Position numbers and translations under genes: made by a program. The notes beneath the pieces are model-generated. The model worked only from the letters and a program-made list of their open reading frames with translations. It did not search any database and had not been told where the DNA came from. Below are positions 17,847 through 26,238 of a DNA stretch of 64,000 bases, piece by piece. Source of the DNA: Belliella filtrata (GTDB lineage: Bacteria > Bacteroidota > Bacteroidia > Cytophagales > Cyclobacteriaceae); NCBI RefSeq assembly GCF_022549775.1, contig NZ_JAKZGP010000004.1, positions 62,001 to 126,000 of the forward strand. Reading direction: 5' to 3'. Positions within the stretch are counted from its first letter, which is position 1. Every line of letters starts with the position of its first letter.

Positions 17847-19712
17847 ATGGTAAAATACTTACTTTTAACATTTAGCCTTTTAGCAAACATATTGGCAATA
17901 CCTTCAGAAAAATCAATCAAATCTGAAATCAAAGAAGTAACAGTATTTCAAAATGGTGCTCAAATATCAGAAAGTAGCAGCTTTAGCCTTAATTCTGGGG
18001 AAACAGTTTTGACGATTCGAGGAAAGTCCCCCTACATTGATAGTAAAAGCATTCAAGTGAAAGGATATGGTGAGTTTACCATACTCTCTGTCAATGTAAT
18101 GTCTAATTTTTTAGAAGAAAAGATAAATAGCTCAATTGACAGCCTCTCGTCCATTCTCAATGAAGAGAAGATTTCACTTCAAAAATTAGAAGCGCAAGCC
18201 GAAGTGTTGAGGGAAAAAATGACAGTTTTGAACACCAACAAAAATCTTGGAGGACAAAACAATGGTTTAAGTATGGTTCAATTAAAACAAGCCTTGGATT
18301 TTTTCGAAAAAGAAATTACGAGCATTAAAAATGATGAAATCGCCAATAGGCAAAAATCAAATGCAACCAGAGAAAAAATCCAAAGACTAGAGAAGCAATT
18401 GAACGAAAATGCAAATAAACCAATCACTCCTGTAAATGATATCATTATCAAAGTAAGTACTGACAAACAGGTGTCAGGAGAGTTGTCCATTTCCTATTTG
18501 GTTAGTAATGCTGGCTGGTTTCCAAAATACGACATTAGAGCCAAAGACATTTCAAAACCTCTCCAATTAAATTACAAAGCTGAAGTATGGCAAAATACAG
18601 GAAATGACTGGAACAATGTGAAACTTAAATTTTCCAATGCTAACCCACAAAAGAGTGGTGTAGTGCCTGATTTGAAAAAATGGGATCTCACCTACGCAAG
18701 ACTGACGACCTTTGATCAAAATGGCGTCAGGAATATTGGTTCTGTGAGTGGTACTGTCACTGATAGTGATGGAATGGGAATCCCTGGTGTAAACATTAGT
18801 GTAAAAGGATCAGCTATAGGAACTTCGTCAGATAGCAATGGTCGATATAGCCTTACATTACCTTCATCTGCTCACAGGCTAGTCTATTCGTTTATTGGTT
18901 ACAGAAGCAAAGAATTGATTATTTCCAGCGATCTTATTAATGTAATTATGGAAGAAGATATCCAGTCGCTCGATGAAGTAGTGTTAGTTGGAAATGGAGG
19001 AAGACAATTCAAAACTCCTAGTTTGCAAATCAGAAATTCAAATTCTTCGAAACCCATTATAAGTGAATCATTAGAACTTGAAACAACTTCCATTGAAAAT
19101 CAAACTACCGTAGAAATTGCTGTAGACAAACCATACACGATTTTATCCAATAGCGATAAATTACTGGTTGATCTGAAAAAATATGAGCTTGAATCAACTT
19201 ATGAATATTTTGCAATCCCGAAAAAGGAAAAGGATGCTTTTCTAATGGCCGAGTTGGTTAATTGGGAAAAGTACAATCTCTTACAAGGAGAAGCAAATTT
19301 GTATTTTGAAGACACTTACATTGGAAGATCTATATTAGAAGCGGAGAGCTTGAAGGATACTTTGCCTATCTCCTTGGGCCGAGATAGAAGTATTATAATC
19401 GAGAGAGAAAAAATAGATCAAAACGCAACAAAGCGACTCATTGGATCAAATTACACTGAATCAAGAGCCTACAAAATCACCATTAAAAATAATAAATCAT
19501 CTGAAATTAATTTAAAAATACTCGATCAATATCCCATATCTATAGTAAGTGATATCAGTGTAAATCTATTAAGATCATCGAATGGCAATGTGAACAAAGA
19601 GACTGGAATTATCGACTGGGTATTGAACTTAAAACCTGGTGAACAGAAAGTCATTGAGTTTGCATACGAAGTCAAATATCCGAGGAAGGAAAAAGTGGTT
19701 TTGGACAGATAA
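17847..19712 (+). CDS. DUF4139-family protein with inserted carboxypeptidase-regulatory-like domain
   Basis: A 621-aa secreted protein starting at the ATG at 17847, which directly begins a signal peptide (MVKYLLLTFSLLANILA); the ATG 51 bp upstream would bury it. The N-terminal DUF4140-like domain (about 22-95, EVTVFQNGAQIS) is followed by a coiled coil (about 95-190). A DUF4139 domain then runs to the C-terminus and contains SISYLVSNAGWFPKYDIRA. At about 298-383 a CarboxypepD_reg-like beta domain (VSGTVTDSDGMGIPGV to LDEVVLVG) interrupts DUF4139. Relatives are often labelled mucoidy inhibitor MuiA-like, but the function is uncertain. Confidence 0.82.
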   Translation: MVKYLLLTFSLLANILAIPSEKSIKSEIKEVTVFQNGAQISESSSFSLNSGETVLTIRGKSPYIDSKSIQVKGYGEFTILSVNVMSNFLEEKINSSIDSLSSILNEEKISLQKLEAQAEVLREKMTVLNTNKNLGGQNNGLSMVQLKQALDFFEKEITSIKNDEIANRQKSNATREKIQRLEKQLNENANKPITPVNDIIIKVSTDKQVSGELSISYLVSNAGWFPKYDIRAKDISKPLQLNYKAEVWQNTGNDWNNVKLKFSNANPQKSGVVPDLKKWDLTYARLTTFDQNGVRNIGSVSGTVTDSDGMGIPGVNISVKGSAIGTSSDSNGRYSLTLPSSAHRLVYSFIGYRSKELIISSDLINVIMEEDIQSLDEVVLVGNGGRQFKTPSLQIRNSNSSKPIISESLELETTSIENQTTVEIAVDKPYTILSNSDKLLVDLKKYELESTYEYFAIPKKEKDAFLMAELVNWEKYNLLQGEANLYFEDTYIGRSILEAESLKDTLPISLGRDRSIIIEREKIDQNATKRLIGSNYTESRAYKITIKNNKSSEINLKILDQYPISIVSDISVNLLRSSNGNVNKETGIIDWVLNLKPGEQKVIEFAYEVKYPRKEKVVLDR

Positions 19713-19806
19713 CAACCTAGTTATTAGAAACATATATGAAAATTCATGGACATTATTTAATTTTATGAAATTTAAATTTTTTCAACAACACTAAATTTTC
19801 AAGAAT

Positions 19807-20388
19807 ATGAAAAAAAACTACTTAATTCTGATGATTTTATGCTTTAGCATATTCATTGGTTGTCAGGGACCAGAAGGTCCTCAAGGAGACCAAGGTCCAC
19901 AAGGTGAACAGGGATTGCAAGGGCCTGCTGGGGCGCAAGGTTCACAAGGCCCTGCTGGGGCACAAGGACCACAAGGCCCTACTGGTCCACAAGGACAACA
20001 GGGAGTTCCTGGTGGAATAAATTTTGAGATTTATGATTATCCAGCACACAACTTTGCTTCTAATTCAAACCGGTTTATTGACATTCCCAATATAGGTTCT
20101 CAAATCAATGATGTTACTTTTCTAGCATTTTTGATAGATTCTTCAGTTGGTGTAACTTATCCAATCCCCGGTCCTGGGAGTTCTGCAAATTCAATGTACA
20201 GGTTCTGGTGGCTAAGAATAGGCACAGCAATAAGTGTGAGAATAAATAGATACTCTGGACCTGGAGAAACCTATACCTTAAGATTTTTGAAGTTACCTTT
20301 GGTAAACAACCCTGGAGGCAGAGCCACATTACCAGACATTGACCTCAATGATCATGATGCTGTAGTTGCATATTATCAAAGCTTATAA
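19807..20388 (+). CDS. Collagen-like lipoprotein
   Basis: A 193-aa surface-type lipoprotein whose lipobox (FIGC, Cys19) is followed almost at once by 16 uninterrupted Gly-X-Y triplets (about residues 21-69). These are rich in Pro and Gln, as in bacterial collagen-like proteins. A C-terminal globular region of about 120 residues, rich in aromatic and beta-type sequence, has no motif I recognise. The repeat should form a trimeric triple-helical stalk holding three heads away from the outer membrane. No prolyl hydroxylase is nearby, as usual in bacteria. Adhesion or matrix binding is a guess. Confidence 0.85.
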   Translation: MKKNYLILMILCFSIFIGCQGPEGPQGDQGPQGEQGLQGPAGAQGSQGPAGAQGPQGPTGPQGQQGVPGGINFEIYDYPAHNFASNSNRFIDIPNIGSQINDVTFLAFLIDSSVGVTYPIPGPGSSANSMYRFWWLRIGTAISVRINRYSGPGETYTLRFLKLPLVNNPGGRATLPDIDLNDHDAVVAYYQSL

Positions 20389-20408
20389 ATGTAAATTTGA
20401 TTAGCAAT

Positions 20409-20538
20409 ACCAAATCCGCAAGATAATGTTGTATTTGATTGATTTATAGTGACAATAGAATCTTCCAGGTTTCACTCGATCATTTCTAACAAGTGATTGG
20501 AAGTCAATAAAAACCTGAACGGTCTGCGGATTTTAGGT
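20409..20538. repeat. Dispersed 130-bp fold-back element, copy B
   Basis: A second copy of the element at 8252-8383. The right end CGGATTTTAGGT (20527-20538) is inverse to the left end ACCAAATCCG (20409-20418), which has lost two bases relative to the expected ACCTAAAATCCG. The internal stem is also kept (CTTCCAGG near 20462 with CCTGAACGG near 20514). It lies between convergent genes. Confidence 0.72.
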
Positions 20539-20563
20539 AATAAGTAAATCTTAAAAACTTGTA

Positions 20564-20617
20564 ATGCCTTTCTTTTTATAGGTATTGAAAAACACATATA
20601 GAAAAGAAGGCATTTTT
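20564..20617. terminator. Hairpin terminator between convergent genes
   Basis: ATGCCTTTCTTTTTATA (from 20564) pairs with TATAGAAAAGAAGGCAT (ending 20612), allowing one bulge, and is followed by TTTTT. On the opposite strand the stem is A-rich. It probably ends the collagen-like gene and may serve the TolC operon from the other side. Confidence 0.6.
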
Positions 20618-20744
20618 GATTTTCCAAAGTGCTAGGCTTAATAACAATAGAGCTTTCGAAATTAAAAAACCCTAGAAGTAAAAAAGTACTTTAGAACTAC
20701 ATCATATAATTTCAATTCCTGTTGAAACGGATTTTCATAATTTC

Positions 20745-22139
20745 TTATTCTATGAACCCAATACCAGCGGCATTGAGCATCTTAGCATAGGCTATTTTAC
20801 GCTTGGCTGCAAGGTCATTCAAGGTTAGCCTTCCGTCAAGCACACTGACTTCACGGGCATTGATTAGAAAAAGAGAACTTTCACCAATCCTAAACCTGGT
20901 TTGCTCACCTTCGAGTAGACGCTCCAAGCCCACAATATTAGCATTGAATACATTCAGCTGCTCACCTAAAATCTGGAAACCATTGATTTCAGCTTCAAGC
21001 TTGGCTTGAAGCTGAACAAATTTAAGGTCCCTATCATTTTGCTTAAAATCAATCTTAGCCTTTGTCAACCCAAGTCCTCCCCTTTCTCTTCTAAGAAATA
21101 ATGGTGTGGAGATGGTAAATCCCCATTTGTAATTGTTTTCAAAGAATTGTGATTCATTAAATTGCCCAACAGATTCGGTCAAAAAATTATAGCTAATCTT
21201 AACTACTGGTTTGAGCTGCTCGGCACGCCACCTTCTTTCTACACCCAAGCTTGCCAGTTCAAAATCAGTGATCCTTATCACAGGATGATCATTCACCAAT
21301 GTCCTCAAAGTAATTTCATCATAAGGAAGCTCTATAGGCTCTAGCACATTCTGAGGGAATACCGTCTCTGCCAGTATCATTGGTTCTCCATCCTGATCCC
21401 AGAGATGGGTACTTAAATCTTGAGTTGCATTGATGAACTCTATCTGTGATGACTGATACCTGTAGGTCCTGTTCATTACTTGCGTAAATGCTTCAATCGT
21501 ATCAATGGCTGGTAGATCGCCCAATCTATAGCTTTCCTTTACTGCTTCAAGTCTAATTTGAGCAAGTTCAACACTTTCTTCAAAAATAAGCATATTCTGG
21601 TAGGCAGTAGCCCAATCCCAGTAGCTTTCTGTTGTCTCTACAAATAAATCATTGAGAAAAAGTTGCCTTTCTGATTGGGTCAACTCTCTGTAGATTTCTG
21701 CTTGTCTCAAAGTAGCCCTTCTTTGGTCAATGAACAAACCCTGACCTAAGTTCACAGAAGCTCCTGCGGCAATCAAACCATTGTTAAGAACAGTTCTTTC
21801 AGGATTAAGGTATGTTCCAGAGTTTTGCTCAAAGACTCCTTTTAATTCCACACCTGCCATGGTAGGTACAACGATTCCAGCTTCACGCTTATCGTAATAT
21901 TCCGTTCCATTAAAATCCTTGTTGTCGTAGTTTCCATAAAGTAAAGGATCAAATCCTCCTCTAGCCATAAGCAACTCTTGATCACCAAATCTTAAATTGA
22001 TATCAGCTTGCCTAGCCACAGGATGATAAAATCTAACCCACTCTAAGAACTGTTCATAGCTAAGCATCTCCTGTGCTACCACTGACTGATTGGTTCCAAG
22101 GAGGATAATGCTCAAACAAATACCAGCAAAATACTTCAT
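20745..22139 (-). CDS. TolC-family outer membrane efflux protein
   Basis: A 464-aa outer-membrane channel subunit. The ATG at 22139 starts a clean signal peptide (MKYFAGICLSIILLG, cleaving after SVVAQ); upstream in-frame ATGs would bury it. The mature protein shows the two-fold repeated long coiled-coil helices of TolC-type proteins, with Gln/Glu/Arg-rich heptads at about 160-240 and 380-440. It is the last gene of a minus-strand operon TetR - ABC - HlyD - TolC and should form the exit duct of that three-part system. The substrate is unknown. Confidence 0.88.
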   Translation of the reverse strand: MKYFAGICLSIILLGTNQSVVAQEMLSYEQFLEWVRFYHPVARQADINLRFGDQELLMARGGFDPLLYGNYDNKDFNGTEYYDKREAGIVVPTMAGVELKGVFEQNSGTYLNPERTVLNNGLIAAGASVNLGQGLFIDQRRATLRQAEIYRELTQSERQLFLNDLFVETTESYWDWATAYQNMLIFEESVELAQIRLEAVKESYRLGDLPAIDTIEAFTQVMNRTYRYQSSQIEFINATQDLSTHLWDQDGEPMILAETVFPQNVLEPIELPYDEITLRTLVNDHPVIRITDFELASLGVERRWRAEQLKPVVKISYNFLTESVGQFNESQFFENNYKWGFTISTPLFLRRERGGLGLTKAKIDFKQNDRDLKFVQLQAKLEAEINGFQILGEQLNVFNANIVGLERLLEGEQTRFRIGESSLFLINAREVSVLDGRLTLNDLAAKRKIAYAKMLNAAGIGFIE

Positions 22140-22236
22140 ATGTCTTTTAATTCTTCTTTCATTGATCTGATCCTTGCTTTTTGAGATCATTCTATTTTGT
22201 GAAATTACATCAAGCAAGCAAGTTTCCATTTATCAA

Positions 22237-23586
22237 TTATTTCTTCTGGTTTGCGAGTTTTTCTTTTCTAGTGTAGTAATCTGCTGGGAAGCCGTTCAAT
22301 TGTCTCCATATCTCATACCATATTGGTACATCGTTAAGCAAGGCGATGCCGTCAGCACCAGACCCAATCTTCAATGCATAAGGCCATGGATCTTCTTCAG
22401 GGTCTTCTACCACTAACACCCTGTACCTATTGTTTGGTCCAGTGAAGTTATCTATGGCTTTTACTTTTCCTCCAAAGGTACCATTAGAAAGCTGTGGCCA
22501 TCCCGAGAAAACAATAGCTGGCCAACCATCAAAGATAAATCTAACTTTATTACCTGGTCTCAACAAGGGTAGATCTACAGGATCTACATACATTTCAACA
22601 GCAAGCTGAGCATCTGCTGGAAGGATACTGATGATCTCTGCTCCTTCCTTAATCGTCTCCCCTATACCAACTTGAATAGCCTGGGTCACATAACCATCTT
22701 GAGGTGCCAAAATGTATCTAAAGCCTGTTCTGAATTCATAATTGGTGTACTGATTAGAAAGCTTGGTAGCAGCCGCTTCAGAGTCAAACTGTGAAGACAA
22801 TGCTGAATACATATCCGATTCTGCTTTGGCCATCCTATCCTTGAAATCATTATCAATGGCATTCAATTCAATCTGCGCAGCAATTAGCTCATTTCTGGAG
22901 CTCAACAAGGTGTTCTCAGCTGCAATCAATCCAGCTTGAACTTCCTGAAACCTCAATTTTCGAGCTTCAAAATCAGTCAAAGACCTGAGTCCCTCTTGCA
23001 ACAATACCTCTGCCCTTTGAAGCTGCTCTTCACCAATGGCATAATTTACCTTAGCTTGCTCAAAGCGAATACTATCTGAAGTCACCTTCAATTCCGCCAT
23101 CCTTAACCTGTTTGTAGCCTGTTCCTTACGAAGTACATTATTGGCCCTTAAAGCCTCTATCTGTGTTTGCTGAGCAACTACTTTTTGCTCATAAGACTTC
23201 GCTGACATATTCTTCGCATCAACCTGAAGCTGTGTCCTTTCCAAAAGCAAGGGATCAAAATAATCATCCTTTACTTCCGAAATCATTAGAATGGTGTCAC
23301 CTCTACTGACATAGTCTCCCTCTGAAACATACCACTGCTCAATTCTACCTGCTATAATCGAATGTACTGTCTGCGGCCTTTGATCTGGACGCAAGGCAGT
23401 AACATAACCATTAGACCTGACATTCTGCGTCCATGGCAAAAAGACCATCAATACCACTGCAAGCATTACCCACAACAATATTCTAACTCGTTTCCTGCTC
23501 TGATTAGAGGGCTCAGTCATGATCAAGCTCTTGAACCCATCAAATGAAACCATCTTCTCTACGTTATTTCTTGAAATATTTAACAT
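22237..23586 (-). CDS. HlyD-family periplasmic adaptor (membrane fusion protein)
   Basis: A 449-aa adaptor with a single N-terminal membrane span (about residues 35-52, VRILLWVMLAVVLMVFLPW). A biotinyl-lipoyl half follows (about 65-105, containing GRIEQWYVSEGDYVSRGD), then a long coiled-coil hairpin (about 115-275) and a beta-barrel region (about 285-400, with LAPQDGYVTQ). The topology fits adaptors linking an inner-membrane ABC exporter to TolC. It lies 12 bp after the ABC gene. The long coiled coil is nearer to type I secretion adaptors than to short RND adaptors. Substrate unknown. Confidence 0.88.
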   Translation of the reverse strand: MLNISRNNVEKMVSFDGFKSLIMTEPSNQSRKRVRILLWVMLAVVLMVFLPWTQNVRSNGYVTALRPDQRPQTVHSIIAGRIEQWYVSEGDYVSRGDTILMISEVKDDYFDPLLLERTQLQVDAKNMSAKSYEQKVVAQQTQIEALRANNVLRKEQATNRLRMAELKVTSDSIRFEQAKVNYAIGEEQLQRAEVLLQEGLRSLTDFEARKLRFQEVQAGLIAAENTLLSSRNELIAAQIELNAIDNDFKDRMAKAESDMYSALSSQFDSEAAATKLSNQYTNYEFRTGFRYILAPQDGYVTQAIQVGIGETIKEGAEIISILPADAQLAVEMYVDPVDLPLLRPGNKVRFIFDGWPAIVFSGWPQLSNGTFGGKVKAIDNFTGPNNRYRVLVVEDPEEDPWPYALKIGSGADGIALLNDVPIWYEIWRQLNGFPADYYTRKEKLANQKK

Positions 23587-23598
23587 CTTCTTAGCAGA

Positions 23599-25299
23599 TT
23601 AAAGATTTTTAAATTCAAAATAAGCATCACTTGGTCCATCAAATGAAACCTTACCTTCGCTCAACTCAATGATCCGAGGTGCCTTTTTCAGCAATTCAAC
23701 ATCATCTGTCACCATTACTGTAGTCCATGTTCCACTCAAAATGTAGTCTCCTACCTTTTGCTTAAGGTCATTGTCAAAATAGCTAAATAAATCCTCCAAT
23801 ATCAAAGCCTTTGGAGAACCTACCAGACACCTAGCCATGATGATTTTACTGATCGTTTTCTTGCTCAAACCTTTTCCTTCAGGCATCAATATCGTATCTA
23901 CGTCATCAGGAAGTGCAAAAATATATTCTTTCAATCCGACCAACTCAATGATCTCTTTGAGTTGACTGTCTTCTACTTCTTTACCTAAGGTAATGTTCTC
24001 ATAAATCGACCCATGGAAGATCGACTGGTGAGTCAAACTGTCTCCCACAAAACTCCTGAATTTATCCAAGTTCATCGTATCTATAGGCAAGCCGTTGACA
24101 AGAATTTTCCCTTTATAATCAGCATATAGACCAGCCATAAGATACATCAATGTGCTCTTCCCACTTCCACTGGTACCTGTCAATGCAATCTTTTCTCCAG
24201 TACCTAAATGAAAAGAGACATCATCAAGAATGTTAGATTGCATATCCCTAGAACTATATGACAGGTTTTTAACACTGAACTCCAAGCCTCTATACTCTGC
24301 AGTAAGCGACTTATCAGTACCTTCAATCCTTTCTACGGGAAGATCCATAATTTGACCTATCTTCTCTGTAGCTGTCAAAGTATCGTAAATGGTTTCTAGG
24401 GTCAAAATCAATTTCTCTACTGAGTTCACCACCAAAACGATGATGATTTCAGCTGCTACAAATTGACCAATACTAATTTCATTGTTGATCAATAGCAAAC
24501 TACCTGCAACTAACAAGGAACAAACGATCAGAACTTTGAAAGCAATGAGGATTTTATATTGAAATATCAAAACCGAAAAGTGCTTGTTCCTGAAATCCAC
24601 ATAGGACTGCAATAGCTTATCCACCCTCATAAATGGTAGCTTAGAGTTTCCAGCTAGCTTAAAAGTAGCCATTGTTCTACCAATCTCCTCCAACCAATAA
24701 GCCACTTTATATTTCGAAGTAGACTCTTTGAGTGATGTTTCCATACCTTGAGGACTGGTATAATAAAACACCAAGATCAAAAGAAGGATCAATATAAACC
24801 CAAATATGATAAAGAATGGATGGTAAAATGCCAATAGAATCAAGCCAAAAACTACTTGGATCGATGCGGCAGAAAAGTCAATCAAAATTTTTGACATTCC
24901 TTTCTGCAAGTTCACTGCGTCAAAGAACCTATTGACCAAATCAGGAGCATGCTTGTCGTGAAGGTTATCTAACTTAAGCCTTGGCAACCTATATGCAAAG
25001 CTGAAGCCTGATTTAGTGAATATCCGCTGCTGAAGCTTCTCTGTCAAATACAATTGGCTGATCTGCAAAAAACCTCCAAAAGAAATCCCTGCCCCTACCA
25101 CTACTACCAACAATATCCATGATGTACTGATCCTACCACCGAGGATAAAATTCAATATAGCTTGTATACCCAAAGGTAAACTCAATGCTACTATACCATT
25201 TAAAATGGCATAGAAATAAATCGCATAGACGTCTCTTTTTTCCTCTTTAAGAAATCTGAGAAACCGCTTAAGAGGTGTCAGTGCTGCTTCAATTTTCAT
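23599..25299 (-). CDS. ABC exporter with degenerate ATPase motifs (type I secretion-like)
   Basis: A 566-aa fused permease/ATPase with membrane spans in the first 310 residues and no N-terminal peptidase domain. Walker A is intact (GTSGSGKST, Lys381). The other catalytic motifs are altered: the Q-loop Gln is Thr423 (SLTHQSIF), the signature is LSKKT instead of LSGGQ (478-482), Walker B ends in Glu-Asp instead of Asp-Glu (LILED, 499-503), and the H-loop His is Asp532 (VTDD). The frame and surrounding fold are well kept, so it is not a simple pseudogene. Either a homodimer with unusual ATP use or a structural half-transporter is possible. Confidence 0.85.
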   Translation of the reverse strand: MKIEAALTPLKRFLRFLKEEKRDVYAIYFYAILNGIVALSLPLGIQAILNFILGGRISTSWILLVVVVGAGISFGGFLQISQLYLTEKLQQRIFTKSGFSFAYRLPRLKLDNLHDKHAPDLVNRFFDAVNLQKGMSKILIDFSAASIQVVFGLILLAFYHPFFIIFGFILILLLILVFYYTSPQGMETSLKESTSKYKVAYWLEEIGRTMATFKLAGNSKLPFMRVDKLLQSYVDFRNKHFSVLIFQYKILIAFKVLIVCSLLVAGSLLLINNEISIGQFVAAEIIIVLVVNSVEKLILTLETIYDTLTATEKIGQIMDLPVERIEGTDKSLTAEYRGLEFSVKNLSYSSRDMQSNILDDVSFHLGTGEKIALTGTSGSGKSTLMYLMAGLYADYKGKILVNGLPIDTMNLDKFRSFVGDSLTHQSIFHGSIYENITLGKEVEDSQLKEIIELVGLKEYIFALPDDVDTILMPEGKGLSKKTISKIIMARCLVGSPKALILEDLFSYFDNDLKQKVGDYILSGTWTTVMVTDDVELLKKAPRIIELSEGKVSFDGPSDAYFEFKNL

Positions 25300-25969
25300 T
25301 TTCTATGGCTTTAAATACTAACTGCTGGAAAAACTCAACACGCTTACTATCCATCGGATGTATATCGGTGAGGTTTGGGATATGTTCTGAATAATAGGAC
25401 TGTAGGAGACTTGACTCCATTACAGTGGATACTAGTGTTTTGGGAAATTCGTAATTTGGGTTTATCTCTAAAATGATACTCGCTATTCGCTCTCCCAACC
25501 TGTGGTACAAGTTAAAAAAACCATTCTTATAATCTTCATCCACTTCTTTGGTCATATAGGCTTTGGTAGATTCATCTATAATTAACTTTTTCAAAGAAAT
25601 TGGGTCTACATAGTCATTGTCTTTATATATGGGACCTTTGACTATAATCTCGATAGCAATATTTAACCTTTTGATAGGATCTTGGAGGTTCATTGTAGAC
25701 AAAATTAGGTTTTGCTCTAAAAACCCCCAATACCATAGTGTCAAAAACAACATCAGTTTATGTTTGTTTTCGAAATATCGATAAATAGCCGTTTCTGTGC
25801 AACCCACTCTACCTGCAAGTTTCTTAAAAGTAAAATGTTCTAATCCAAGTTCCGGAATTAAGTCCAAACTATTATTGACTATCTCCCTACCTAAATCAGA
25901 ACTGAATGGATCTTTCATGTAGATTTTTTCATTGATATCTACACGAATATTCTTAAGTAATCTTTCCAT
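25289..25969 (-). CDS. TetR/AcrR-family transcriptional regulator
   Basis: A 226-aa one-domain-plus-ligand-domain regulator. The N-terminal helix-turn-helix (about 30-75) contains FTFKKLAGRVGCTETAIYRY, the conserved TetR recognition region. The C-terminal part is all-helical and should bind an unknown ligand. It is the first gene of the ABC/HlyD/TolC operon and overlaps the ABC start by 11 bp, so it most likely represses its own operon until an export substrate or membrane stress is sensed. Inverted repeats upstream are candidate operators. Confidence 0.9.
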   Translation of the reverse strand: MERLLKNIRVDINEKIYMKDPFSSDLGREIVNNSLDLIPELGLEHFTFKKLAGRVGCTETAIYRYFENKHKLMLFLTLWYWGFLEQNLILSTMNLQDPIKRLNIAIEIIVKGPIYKDNDYVDPISLKKLIIDESTKAYMTKEVDEDYKNGFFNLYHRLGERIASIILEINPNYEFPKTLVSTVMESSLLQSYYSEHIPNLTDIHPMDSKRVEFFQQLVFKAIENEN

Positions 25970-26015
25970 AAAACCTTGTAAACTTTCCTACTAACGAGAA
26001 CCTTTTTGAAATAGT

Positions 26016-26042
26016 TTACAAAAATGATTAATTTGTTTGTAA
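26016..26042. promoter_or_regulatory. Candidate TetR operator
   Basis: TTACAAA (26016-26022) and TTTGTAA (26036-26042) form an inverted repeat 47 bp upstream of the TetR start. A further TTGTAAAC lies close to the start codon and is inverse to GTTTACAA at 26014. The region is AT-rich, so chance pairing is possible. Confidence 0.35.
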
Positions 26043-26196
26043 TACTAACAAAAACTTAACAATTACTATTCATGAGGGTAAAACAAAATAGGTAAATATC
26101 TGACTATATTTACATTATGAAAATTAAATTAAAATATAAACTTTCCAACAAATATTATTAATCAGCAAACATCAAGATAAAAGATTCACTAAACGC

Positions 26197-26204
26197 TATA
26201 TTTG
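26197..26204 (+). promoter_or_regulatory. -7 box for the alpha/beta hydrolase gene
   Basis: TATATTTG matches TAnnTTTG, 35 bp upstream of the hydrolase ATG. A -33 TTTG at the right spacing is not evident. Confidence 0.45.
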
Positions 26205-26238
26205 CATCCAAATCAAAAAGCATTCAACTAAACATAAT

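Noticed and set aside
23599-25299. The degenerate ABC gene as a pseudogene
   Set aside because: The frame is intact at full length, Walker A and the membrane domain are well kept, and the gene overlaps TetR and sits 12 bp from the adaptor in an orderly operon.
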